Positions 1 through 6,169 of a stretch of DNA of 7,550 bases are shown here, piece by piece. The position numbers were made by a program, and so were the translations under genes. The notes beneath the pieces are model-generated. The model searched no databases. It worked only from the letters and a program-made list of their open reading frames with translations, and was not told the DNA's origin. Source of the stretch: Anaerolineae bacterium (GTDB lineage Bacteria; Chloroflexota; Anaerolineae; JAADDB01); assembly GCA_015489285.1 (NCBI GenBank), contig WGAA01000330.1:1-7550 (forward strand). Direction: 5' to 3'. The first letter of the stretch is position 1. Each line of letters begins with the position of its first letter.

Positions 1-2
1 CC

Positions 3-1196
3 TCCCCGCCGACCCCGGTCCCTCCGACCTCGACACCTACGCCCGTGGCGCCGACGGCAACCCCCACCCTTACGCCCGTCCCTCCCACGCCCACGCCGGT
101 GGCCCACGCGGCCGATTACATGGACGTGATGTCCTCCCCGGATTACGGCATTCAGGCCTTCCTCTGGTGGCGCCCGGAGATCGCGGACCGGGACCTGAAC
201 CTCATCAAGGAGGCGGGATTCCGCTGGGTGAAGCAGACGTTCGCCTGGGAGGATATCGAAGGCGCGCAACGAGGCCACTTCGACTGGTCCCACGCGGACC
301 GGGTGGTGGAGCAGGTCAACAGTAAGGGGCTCAAACTCATCGCCCGGGTGAGCACGGACCCCGAGGGCGGTGTGCGTTGGGCCGGGCCGCCTCCCCAGAA
401 CATTCCCTATTTCGCGGAGTTCTTGCATGCCATGGCCGCCCGTTACAAGGGGCGCATCCACGCTTATCAGATATGGAACGAGCCCAATCTGGCCCGGGAG
501 TGGGGGCACAAGCGCCCTAACCCGGCCGAATATGTGAAGATGCTCCGGGCCGCGTACCAGGCCATCAAGAGCGCGGACCCCAATGCCATTGTCATCAGCG
601 CGGGGATGGCGCCCACGGGCACGGATAACGAGCAGGCCATGCCCGATGACAAGTTCTACCGCCTCATGTACCGGGCTATGGGGGGGAACAGTGACGGCTA
701 TTTCGACATGCTCGGCGTCCACGGCGCGGGATACGCGGCCCCGCCCGAGGTGAGCCCGGAAGAGGCCGCGGCGGATAAGCCCCGTTACGGGGGGGAACGC
801 TTCTTCACCTTCCGTCACGTGGAGGACATCCGCCGGATTATGGTGGAGAACGGGGACGAGGACAAGCGGGTGGTCATTCTGGAGTTCGGCTGGACCCGCG
901 ATGCCCGCCCCAATTCCCCTTACTACTGGCACGGTGCCGGCGCCGGAATCGACGATTTCAAGCAGGGGTGCTACATCGTGAGGGCTTTCGAATGGGCCAA
1001 GCACCACTGGCGCCCCTGGATCGGTGTGATGACCCTCATCTACATGCCCAACCTGGATTGGACTCAGGACGACGAACAGTGGTGGTGGTCCATCATGGAC
1101 CCCAGCCCCTTGGGCGAACTGCGCCTGCGGGCCCCATATGTCATGATAAAGAATTACCTGACGAAAGGGGTCATCGAGGACCGATGCCGGAGGTGA
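3..1196 (+). CDS. Secreted clan GH-A (GH39/PslG-like) glycoside hydrolase, 5' partial
   Basis: The reading frame is open from the left edge (base 3), so the true start and any signal peptide lie upstream. The GTG at 45 sits inside a low-complexity linker and is unlikely to be the start. About 36 visible codons are a Pro/Thr-rich linker (TPTPTP-like), typical of exported or surface-attached enzymes. After it comes a (beta/alpha)8-barrel-like catalytic domain. The motif IWNEPN gives the likely acid/base Glu (codon 480-482). VVILEFGW near the end of the barrel gives the likely nucleophile Glu (codon 882-884). The roughly 134-residue separation of the two Glu residues and the aromatic-rich C-terminus (WTQDDEQWWW) suit a retaining clan GH-A enzyme of the cellulase/GH39/PslG kind. 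The expected role is cleavage of a beta-linked polysaccharide or exopolysaccharide outside the cell. The substrate cannot be named from sequence. The gene ends in TGA one base before the repeat region and seems unrelated to the downstream operon. Confidence 0.85.
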   Translation, partial: SPPTPVPPTSTPTPVAPTATPTLTPVPPTPTPVAHAADYMDVMSSPDYGIQAFLWWRPEIADRDLNLIKEAGFRWVKQTFAWEDIEGAQRGHFDWSHADRVVEQVNSKGLKLIARVSTDPEGGVRWAGPPPQNIPYFAEFLHAMAARYKGRIHAYQIWNEPNLAREWGHKRPNPAEYVKMLRAAYQAIKSADPNAIVISAGMAPTGTDNEQAMPDDKFYRLMYRAMGGNSDGYFDMLGVHGAGYAAPPEVSPEEAAADKPRYGGERFFTFRHVEDIRRIMVENGDEDKRVVILEFGWTRDARPNSPYYWHGAGAGIDDFKQGCYIVRAFEWAKHHWRPWIGVMTLIYMPNLDWTQDDEQWWWSIMDPSPLGELRLRAPYVMIKNYLTKGVIEDRCRR

Positions 1197-1197
1197 A

Positions 1198-1246
1198 CGT
1201 CGGGCGTCAGGCGTCATCCGTCAGGCGTCATGCGTCAGGCGCCGGT
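1198..1246. repeat. Perfect-register heptamer tandem array (seven 7-base units)
   Basis: The units read in unbroken 7-base register: CGTCGGG, CGTCAGG, CGTCATC, CGTCAGG, CGTCATG, CGTCAGG, CGCCGGT. The last one leads directly into a hairpin unit whose arms are GCGCC (1239-1243) and GGCGC (1265-1269). The array starts two bases after the TGA of the glycoside hydrolase gene. Confidence 0.85.
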
Positions 1247-1276
1247 GGGAACGTTGGCATTGCAGGCGCAGCCTGG

Positions 1277-1324
1277 CGTGATGACGTGATACGTGATGCG
1301 TGATGCGTAACGTCACACGTCAGG
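1277..1324. repeat. Heptamer array, CGTGATN/CGTCANN type
   Basis: The words are CGTGATGA, CGTGATA, CGTGATG, CGTGATG, CGTAA, CGTCACA, CGTCAGG. Two units deviate in length (8 and 5 bases). Bases 1292-1315 are identical over 24 bases to 7256-7279 in the downstream copy, including the short CGTAA unit, so the irregularity is shared by descent. Confidence 0.8.
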
Positions 1325-1327
1325 CGG

Positions 1328-1362
1328 CGGTGAGGAAGTCGGCACTGGAGGCGTGGCTTGGC
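1328..1362. repeat. GC-rich spacer unit of the composite repeat
   Basis: This 35-base unit (CGGTGAGGAAGTCGGC...) aligns without gaps to 7207-7241 with four mismatches. It is also recognisably related to 1244-1276. It marks the conserved segment that separates heptamer zones. Confidence 0.7.
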
Positions 1363-1410
1363 TCTGCAACGTGATACGTGATTCGTAATGCGTAATTTGG
1401 GCAGGAGAGT

Positions 1411-1443
1411 TGGCGCTGTGGCGAGAACCTTGCTGCCACGCCA
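1411..1443. repeat. Imperfect hairpin unit in composite repeat
   Basis: The outer arms TGGCG (1411-1415) and CGCCA (1439-1443) are complementary. The inner arms TGGC (1419-1422) and GCCA (1435-1438) also pair, leaving a 3-base bulge and a 12-base loop. No T-run follows closely, so this is not a canonical intrinsic terminator, although it might slow transcription leaving the upstream gene. Confidence 0.55.
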
Positions 1444-1473
1444 ACCAATTACTCGTTACTCCGTTACTCGTTA
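1423..1473. repeat. 51-base direct repeat, copy 1
   Basis: The block begins GAGAACCTTGCTGCCACG and continues through three CGTTACT-type heptamers. It matches 7310-7360 at 50 of 51 positions (C at 1442, T at 7329), in the same orientation. The two copies flank the whole gatC-to-deaminase operon. Confidence 0.9.
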
Positions 1474-1480
1474 CTGACGT

Positions 1481-1513
1481 TGGCGCGGTAGGGACAACTT
1501 TGTCCTCGTGCCA
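1481..1513. repeat. Second imperfect hairpin unit
   Basis: The arms TGGC (1481-1484) and GCCA (1510-1513) enclose CG/CG and an inner stem GGACA (1492-1496) with TGTCC (1501-1505) around a 4-base loop. The outer TGGC/GCCA frame resembles the 1411-1443 unit while the loop differs. Confidence 0.45.
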
Positions 1514-1605
1514 GCTCTTTAATCGTTAATTGTCAATCGTTAATCGTTGTTTTTCCACGCCATCCGGTGACTCGTTACTCGTGTCCCGTTACCCCCATCC
1601 ACCAA

Positions 1606-1634
1606 TTGTACGACACGGGCAGACGTGATATAAT
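1606..1634 (+). promoter_or_regulatory. Sigma70-type extended -10 promoter for the gatC operon
   Basis: A perfect TATAAT lies at 1629-1634, preceded by TG at 1626-1627 with one base between, which makes an extended -10. A weak -35 (TTGTAC, 1606-1611) sits at the ideal 17-base spacing. Transcription would start near 1641, giving a leader of roughly 37 bases before the gatC ATG. The promoter begins just where the heptamer repeats end. It is the only convincing promoter seen upstream of the seven-gene run. Confidence 0.7.
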
Positions 1635-1666
1635 GCTCCGCTAGTCCACAGCACCCGTAGAGATCC

Positions 1667-1671
1667 GGAGG
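1667..1671 (+). promoter_or_regulatory. Ribosome binding site deciding the gatC start
   Basis: GGAGG lies 6 bases before the ATG at 1678. An in-frame TTG at 1672 would abut this site, so the ATG is the better start. Confidence 0.8.
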
Positions 1672-1677
1672 TTGTCC

Positions 1678-1974
1678 ATGGCGCTTACCCGCGAAGAGGT
1701 CGAACATGTGGCCTGGCTGGCCCGTCTGGAGCTCAGCGAGGAGGAAATTGTCCGCTTCCAGGAACAGCTTTCCGCCATCCTGGAGTACGCCCGCATGTTG
1801 GAACACATCGACATCTCTCAGGTCCCCCCCACGGCGTCCGTCTTGCCCATGCGCAATGTCATGCGTGAGGACGAGGTCCGTCCCTCCCTCCCGCGGGATG
1901 TGGTCCTGGCCAACGCTCCGGAAAAGGAATCGGGGTACTTCCGGGTCCCACCCGTCCTGGAGGACACGGAGTGA
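1678..1974 (+). CDS. gatC: Asp-tRNA(Asn)/Glu-tRNA(Gln) amidotransferase subunit C
   Basis: GatC is the small subunit of the cytoplasmic GatCAB complex, which amidates mischarged Glu-tRNA(Gln) and/or Asp-tRNA(Asn). It wraps around and stabilises GatA and bridges it to GatB. The 98-residue product matches the usual length of about 95 residues. It carries the family N-terminal helix motif HVAWLARLELSEEE (residues 10-23), a second helix around residues 30-45, the central LPMRNVMREDEVRPSL segment, and the C-terminal APEKESGYFRVPPVLED. The start is ATG 1678 with GGAGG 6 bases upstream. It is the first gene of the operon and is followed after 51 bases by gatA. It is intact with no anomalies. Confidence 0.95.
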   Translation: MALTREEVEHVAWLARLELSEEEIVRFQEQLSAILEYARMLEHIDISQVPPTASVLPMRNVMREDEVRPSLPRDVVLANAPEKESGYFRVPPVLEDTE

Positions 1975-2025
1975 GCCGGGAATGGAGGGAACGCGGCACG
2001 AATTCCCAGACCAAAGGGATGACCA

Positions 2026-3504
2026 ATGGATGAACTGTACCGTCTGACAGCCCACGAAGCTCGTGACCTCCTGCGCAAGGGGGAGATCTCCGCGACGGAA
2101 CTGACCCAGGCCGTCCTCGACCGAATCCACGCGGTGGAGGATAAGGTAAAGGCCTACATCACCCTGACGCCGGAGATCGCGCTGGCCCAGGCGGCCGAGG
2201 CAGATAAGGCCTTCGTCCAGGCCCGGAAGGAAGGCCGAGCCCACACCCTGCCCGACCTGCTGGGCATCCCCCTGGCCGTCAAGGACGTCATCAGCACGGC
2301 CGGAATCCGCACCACGTGTGCGTCCCGCATCCTGGAAAATTACATCCCCCCCTACGACGCGACGGCCGTGCAACGGCTGCGGGCTCAAGGGGCCGTCATC
2401 CTGGGCAAGACCAACACGGACGAGTTCGCCATGGGGTGGAGCACGGAGAACTCGGCCTTCGGGCCCAGCCACAACCCCTGGGACCTCACCCGGGTGCCCG
2501 GGGGGTCGAGCGGGGGGAACGCGGCCGCCCTGGCCGCGGACGAGACCATCATCGCCATCGGCTCGGACACGGGGGGCAGTGTGCGCCAACCCGCGGGCTT
2601 CTGCAACCTGGTCGCCCTGCGTCCCACCTACGGTCGTGTCTCCCGCTTCGGGCTCGTCGCCTTCGCCTCCTCCCTGGACCAGATCGGTCCGATGACCAAG
2701 GACGTGACCGACGCGGCCCTCGTCTACGAGGCCATCGCGGGACACGACCCCCGGGATAGCACGTCGGTGGACCGTCCCGTGGGGGAGGTGCGACGGGCGT
2801 TGGGGCAAGAGGTGCGCGGTCTGCGGGTCGGCGTGCCGCGGGAATACTTCGGGGAGGGCATCGACCCGCGGGTGGCCGACGTGGTCCGTCAGGCCCTGCG
2901 CGTCCTGGAAGACCTGGGGGCCCGGCTGGAGGAGATCTCCCTTCCCCTCACCCGGCACAGCATCCCCGTATACTACATCATTGCCCCTGCGGAGGCCTCG
3001 GCCAACCTGGCACGCTATGACGGGGTACGATACGGCTACCGGGCGGAAGCGGCCACCCTCTGGGAGCAGTACAAGCGTACCCGGGGCCGCGGCTTTGGGC
3101 CGGAGGTGAAACGGCGCATCATCCTGGGCACATATGCCCTTTCCGCGGGCTATTACGACGCCTATTACCTGCGGGCGCAAAAGGTCCGCACCCTCATCCG
3201 CCAGGAGTACGAAACCGCGTTCCGCCGCGTCGACGTCATCGCCGGACCCGTCGCGCCCGTCGTGCCCTGGCCTATTGGCTGGGCTATGGAAAACCCCGTT
3301 CAGGTCTATCTCACGGACCTGCTGACCATCTCCCAGGCCATTGCCGGCGTACCGGCCCTGGCCGTCCCCGCGGGCTTCAGCGACGGCCTCCCCGTCGGCC
3401 TGCAACTGGTCGGACGACCTTTCGACGAGGAGACCCTATTCCGCCTGGCCTACGCCTACGAACAAGCCACACAGTGGGGGAAGAAGCGACCGGTCATCGA
3501 ATGA
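2026..3504 (+). CDS. gatA: Asp-tRNA(Asn)/Glu-tRNA(Gln) amidotransferase subunit A
   Basis: GatA is the glutaminase subunit of GatCAB. It releases ammonia from glutamine, and the ammonia is passed to GatB to amidate the tRNA-bound Glu or Asp. The 492-residue product is a full-length amidase-signature protein (the family is usually about 485). The Ser-cisSer-Lys triad is visible: Lys86 in GIPLAVKDV, cis-Ser161 in PGGSSGGN, and nucleophile Ser185 in SDTGGSVRQPA. The conserved RPTYGRVSRFGL and ASSLDQIGPMTKD segments follow. The C-terminus GLPVGLQLVGRPFDEETLF is typical and excludes truncation. The start is ATG 2026 with AAGGGA 6 bases upstream. gatB is not in the window, as in many genomes where gatCA and gatB are separate. 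Other amidases share the fold, but the adjacent gatC settles the call. Confidence 0.96.
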   Translation: MDELYRLTAHEARDLLRKGEISATELTQAVLDRIHAVEDKVKAYITLTPEIALAQAAEADKAFVQARKEGRAHTLPDLLGIPLAVKDVISTAGIRTTCASRILENYIPPYDATAVQRLRAQGAVILGKTNTDEFAMGWSTENSAFGPSHNPWDLTRVPGGSSGGNAAALAADETIIAIGSDTGGSVRQPAGFCNLVALRPTYGRVSRFGLVAFASSLDQIGPMTKDVTDAALVYEAIAGHDPRDSTSVDRPVGEVRRALGQEVRGLRVGVPREYFGEGIDPRVADVVRQALRVLEDLGARLEEISLPLTRHSIPVYYIIAPAEASANLARYDGVRYGYRAEAATLWEQYKRTRGRGFGPEVKRRIILGTYALSAGYYDAYYLRAQKVRTLIRQEYETAFRRVDVIAGPVAPVVPWPIGWAMENPVQVYLTDLLTISQAIAGVPALAVPAGFSDGLPVGLQLVGRPFDEETLFRLAYAYEQATQWGKKRPVIE

Positions 3505-3512
3505 GGCGGCCG

Positions 3513-3935
3513 ATGAACGTCCAGAACAAGGAAACCTTCATCGTTCCCGAAGCGGTGTGGATAGCCTACGCGCAAAAGGACATGGAAGCCGCGCGCACCC
3601 TCTACCGGGCGGGACACTACATGGCCTGTGCCTACCACTGTCACCAGGCCCTGGAAAAAGCCCTCAAGGCCCTCTGGACCCGCTATAACGACGAGGAACC
3701 CCCGCGCATCCACAACCTGCGCCTCCTCCTCACCCACATCACCACCCTCTCCCCCCCGCCTCGGGTCGTCGAAGCCGTCCTGGAACTCAACCCCCACTAC
3801 GTCACGGCCCGCATGCCCGGCTGGCCTCCCACCGACATCCACGTCTACACCTACGAATACACCCGTTACCTACTCCAACTCACGGAAGATGCGTGGTCAT
3901 GGTGCTTAGAGACGCTGAACTTCAAGAGCAACTGA
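3513..3935 (+). CDS. HEPN-domain protein (PF05168-type), partner of the following nucleotidyltransferase
   Basis: The 140-residue, probably all-helical protein has the HEPN pattern: an N-terminal helix with AYAQKDMEAARTLY (residues 18-31), then YHCHQALEKALKAL (41-54), then a loop and RIHNLRLLL (65-73), and a later NPHYVTARMPG segment (93-103). HEPN proteins paired with minimal nucleotidyltransferases act as RNase-type toxins in characterised HepT-MntA systems; others have no proven activity. The string R70-x4-H75 fits the loose RX4-6H pattern, but it lacks the HxY ending of HepT and lies earlier in the fold, so catalytic competence is doubtful. The start is chosen at ATG 3513 because GAGG lies 6 bases upstream. 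An alternative ATG at 3501 overlaps the gatA stop as ATGA and would add four residues. The end overlaps the next gene by 37 bases. The pairing supports one functional unit. Confidence 0.85.
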   Translation: MNVQNKETFIVPEAVWIAYAQKDMEAARTLYRAGHYMACAYHCHQALEKALKALWTRYNDEEPPRIHNLRLLLTHITTLSPPPRVVEAVLELNPHYVTARMPGWPPTDIHVYTYEYTRYLLQLTEDAWSWCLETLNFKSN

Positions 3936-4255
3936 ACCGGTTCTTCGACTACGTGCAAAAACGCATTCGCGTCCACACCTTCATCCTCTTCGGCTCGTAT
4001 GCCCGGGGAACCCCTCGGGACTGGAGTGATGTGGATGTTGCCGTCATCTCCCCCGAATGGTCGGACATGACACGCCAGGAACGCATGCTCATCCTGGGGC
4101 GATGGGCATGGGCGTCCGGCGCCCACTGGGTCGAACCCGTCGGATACACGCCGGAGGAACTTGCCCGCGCCCTGCCCGGTTCCTTCGTCGGTGACATTCG
4201 GGACAAGGGCATTCACTTCACCCCGGAGAATGCCCCGGCGGATGCAGGGGGCTAG
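3899..4255 (+). CDS. MNT-type minimal nucleotidyltransferase (HEPN partner, candidate antitoxin)
   Basis: This 118-residue protein belongs to the DNA polymerase beta-like nucleotidyltransferase superfamily. The signature GS-x10-D-x-D is complete: Gly32-Ser33, Asp44 and Asp46 within LFGSYARGTPRDWSDVDVAV. Glu79 in HWVEPVGY could supply a third metal-binding carboxylate. Family members paired with HEPN toxins (MntA) neutralise them by transferring AMP to the toxin; that this one does so is inference. The start is ATG 3899, with GTG 3893 and GTG 3902 as alternatives and GGAAG (3884-3888) as a modest ribosome site. The gene overlaps the HEPN gene by 37 bases, which suggests translational coupling. 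Its TAG lies 4 bases before trmH. Confidence 0.87.
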   Translation: MVLRDAELQEQLNRFFDYVQKRIRVHTFILFGSYARGTPRDWSDVDVAVISPEWSDMTRQERMLILGRWAWASGAHWVEPVGYTPEELARALPGSFVGDIRDKGIHFTPENAPADAGG

Positions 4256-4259
4256 AGGG

Positions 4260-4988
4260 ATGACCCATCCACTCCCGGACGAGGAAACGCTCAAAGCCCA
4301 GACGTTCCAACAGCTCCTCGAGCAGGGGCTCCTGCGCGAGGAAGACCGCGTCTACTGGGAGCTCCTGACCTGGCGACGGCTGCAGAAGATGCTCGCGGTC
4401 CTGCGGGAACGCACGGCCCACATCGTCGTCGGCATGGAGGCCGTCGACGACGGTCACAACCAGGCGGCCATCTTGCGCTCCGCGGACGCGTTCGGCGTCC
4501 AGGAGGTCGCCGTGGTCACAGGGCGGGGCGGCTTCGCGCCCAGCGAACGGGTCACCCAGGGAGCGCATAAGTGGCTCACCATCCGCCGCTACAGGGATAT
4601 CCGGGAGGCGATGACGACCTTGCGGGACCGGGGGTATCGCATCTGGGCGAGCCGTCTCGACCCCCAGGCCGTCCCCCTACAGCAGGTGGACCTCTCGCGG
4701 CCCGCGGCCTTCTTCTTCGGCAACGAACACGCGGGGCTCTCCGAAGAGGCCCTGACCCTGGCCGATGCGACCTTTGTCATTCCCATGGTGGGCTTCGCGC
4801 AGAGCCTGAACGTCTCCGTCGCTGCGGCCATCACCCTCTTTCAGGCCACCCATCGGGCGCGTGCACTGCTGGGAGAACGGTATCCCCTTCCCCCCGAGGA
4901 ACAGGGACGGCTCCTCCGGCAGTGGCTGCGCATCGCCACCCCGAGCGTGCGCCGTATGGCCGCGCAGGAGGGAGGGAATCCCCCATGA
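4260..4988 (+). CDS. trmH: SPOUT-class tRNA/rRNA 2'-O-methyltransferase, TrmH family
   Basis: The 242-residue protein is expected to methylate a ribose 2'-OH with S-adenosylmethionine. TrmH itself modifies G18 in the tRNA D-loop. All three SPOUT motifs are intact: motif 1 GHNQAAILRSADAFGV (residues 65-80) with catalytic Arg73 after Asn67; motif 2 FFFGNEHAGLS (151-161) with NE before the knot; motif 3 IPMVGFAQSLNVSVAAA (174-190) forming the cofactor-binding trefoil knot. A short N-terminal helical extension (1-50) and a C-terminal helical tail with RRMAAQ resemble TrmH more than the L30e-containing RlmB type. The exact RNA target remains uncertain, so the symbol is tentative. The start is ATG 4260, preceded by AGGGGG (4246-4251). 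A longer in-frame version from 4161 would lie inside the nucleotidyltransferase gene and is rejected. The stop overlaps the next start as ATGA. Confidence 0.88.
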   Translation: MTHPLPDEETLKAQTFQQLLEQGLLREEDRVYWELLTWRRLQKMLAVLRERTAHIVVGMEAVDDGHNQAAILRSADAFGVQEVAVVTGRGGFAPSERVTQGAHKWLTIRRYRDIREAMTTLRDRGYRIWASRLDPQAVPLQQVDLSRPAAFFFGNEHAGLSEEALTLADATFVIPMVGFAQSLNVSVAAAITLFQATHRARALLGERYPLPPEEQGRLLRQWLRIATPSVRRMAAQEGGNPP

Positions 4989-6169
4989 CGCGGCGGGACC
5001 ACGCGAGCCTCTGGCCCATCCGTTTGGCTTATCTGCTCTTCTTCGCGGCCATCGGTGCCATCGTTCCCTTCCTCAACCTTCACTTCCAACGCCTGGGCTA
5101 CGCGGGGATTCACATCGGCCTGTTCAACGCGCTGCCGCCCACGGTGACCCTTTTCAGCGCGACGTTGTGGGCCCTCCTGGCCGACCGCTTTCACTTGCAC
5201 AACGTGCTCTTGCGGGTGCTCTTCCTGGGCGCCGCGTGTAGCGTCCTCGGCCTCTCCTGGGCCACGACCTTTTTCCTCATCGCGCTTTTCTACGTCCTCT
5301 TCGCCTTCTTCCAGAGCCCCATCGCGCCTTTACTGGACACGGCCGCGCTGGAGGCGCTGGGAGCCCACCCGGAACGGTACGGCCAGCTGCGGGTGTGGGG
5401 GTCGATGGGTTTCATTGCCGGGACCTGGTTGCTGGGGACGCTCATCCGGGCCCTGGCCATGCCCCGCCTCTTCTTTTACGCTTATGCCCTGTTCGCGGTC
5501 CTCGCGGCGTACGTTTCCACCTTCTTCCCGCGCGTGCGGCCGCGTCCCCAGCCCCCTCTATGGCACGGTATCCGACATGTGGCCGGGGACCCCCGATGGC
5601 TCGTTTTCCTGGCCATGCTCGTGGCCGTGGGCACGGCCAACACGGGGATGTACGCCTTCCTCCCCCTGCATGTGGCCGCGCTGGGGGGCGACGAGCGGCT
5701 CATCGGGTTTGCCTGGGGGCTTGGGGCCTCCACGGAGATTCCCACCATGTGGCTCTCCCAACACCTCCTGCGCCGCCTGGGCGTCCAGTTCATGATCCTC
5801 CTGATGATCGGCCTTTACGCGATCCGCATGATCCTCTACGGCCTCATGCCCACGGCCTGGTGGGTCATTCCCATCAACGTGCTCCATGGCGTCTCCTTCA
5901 CCCTCCTCTGGGTCTCCAGCGTCACCTTTGCCGACCGTCACGCACCGCCGGGCATGAGGGCCACGGCCCAGGGGGTCATCAACGGCACCCTCTTCGGTCT
6001 GGCCGGGATCACCGGCTCCCTCCTGAGCGGCGCCCTTTACCAGAGCATCGGCGCGGCCCGGATGTTCCTCCTCTACGGGGGAGCGCTGAGCCTCCTCTGG
6101 GTCGTCTGGCTCGTGTGGGGGAAACACATCAACGAGGACGTACAGGAGGAGCAGGGAAATGGACGCTGA
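4985..6169 (+). CDS. MFS transporter, MFS_1-like/NHS-like (candidate nucleoside permease)
   Basis: The 394-residue integral membrane protein has about 12 hydrophobic segments. Six lie before residue 180. A basic, proline-rich central loop (about 181-203, PRVRPRPQPP) follows, and then six more. The loop between segments 2 and 3 carries a motif-A-like LLADRF. YGQLRVWGSMGFIAG (about 132-147) is the pattern seen in MFS_1-like, LacY/HcaT and nucleoside:proton symporter relatives. Proton-coupled import is expected for such carriers, but the substrate is not determined by sequence. The overlapping deaminase gene makes a purine nucleoside plausible. The start is ATG 4985 (ATGA overlap with trmH) with GGAGGGA 7 bases upstream. 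Upstream open frame from 4571 is a shadow of trmH. No frameshift is seen. Confidence 0.87.
   Translation: MTRRDHASLWPIRLAYLLFFAAIGAIVPFLNLHFQRLGYAGIHIGLFNALPPTVTLFSATLWALLADRFHLHNVLLRVLFLGAACSVLGLSWATTFFLIALFYVLFAFFQSPIAPLLDTAALEALGAHPERYGQLRVWGSMGFIAGTWLLGTLIRALAMPRLFFYAYALFAVLAAYVSTFFPRVRPRPQPPLWHGIRHVAGDPRWLVFLAMLVAVGTANTGMYAFLPLHVAALGGDERLIGFAWGLGASTEIPTMWLSQHLLRRLGVQFMILLMIGLYAIRMILYGLMPTAWWVIPINVLHGVSFTLLWVSSVTFADRHAPPGMRATAQGVINGTLFGLAGITGSLLSGALYQSIGAARMFLLYGGALSLLWVVWLVWGKHINEDVQEEQGNGR
6144..6150 (+). promoter_or_regulatory. Strong ribosome binding site for the deaminase gene
   Basis: AGGAGGA lies inside the end of the transporter gene, 8 bases before ATG 6159. It is the strongest ribosome site in the operon and confirms the overlapping start. 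Confidence 0.8.

Larger units (their letters stand above)
1197..1605. repeat. Composite intergenic repeat: CGTNANN heptamer arrays with hairpin units
   Basis: No gene is supported in this roughly 410-base stretch. Most of it is made of 7-base words of the form CGTNANN, with the fourth base changing by zone: CGTCAGG/CGTCATG (1198-1239), CGTGATG (1277-1305), CGTAATG (around 1385-1391), CGTTACT (1454-1475 and around 1572) and CGTTAAT (around 1522-1545). Between heptamer zones lie GC-rich units able to form imperfect hairpins: 1239-1269, 1328-1362, 1411-1443 and 1481-1513. A related copy in the same orientation occurs at 7198-7397. The organisation resembles the short tandemly repeated heptanucleotide sequences known from some cyanobacteria, but the word differs. 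Function is unknown. Confidence 0.8.

Noticed and set aside
968..1303. Open frame ending in WRDDVIRDA, similar to the end of one at 7073-7267
   Set aside because: The shared peptide arises because both frames run into the same heptamer repeat. It reflects DNA repetition, not a protein family.
1198..1475. CRISPR array
   Set aside because: Units are 7 bases and degenerate, without 25-40 base direct repeats separated by unique spacers, and no cas gene is present.
1515..1545. - strand promoter from TTGACA within the AT-rich heptamers
   Set aside because: No acceptable -10 lies at proper spacing and no - strand gene follows. The hexamer is part of the repeat word.
1540..3405. 621-codon open frame on the - strand
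   Set aside because: It is antisense to gatC and gatA, which are unambiguous. Its product is compositionally odd and shows no motif. It is a high-GC shadow frame.
4161..4259. N-terminal extension of the methyltransferase
   Set aside because: It would lie wholly inside the nucleotidyltransferase gene. ATG 4260 has a ribosome site and gives a family-typical protein.
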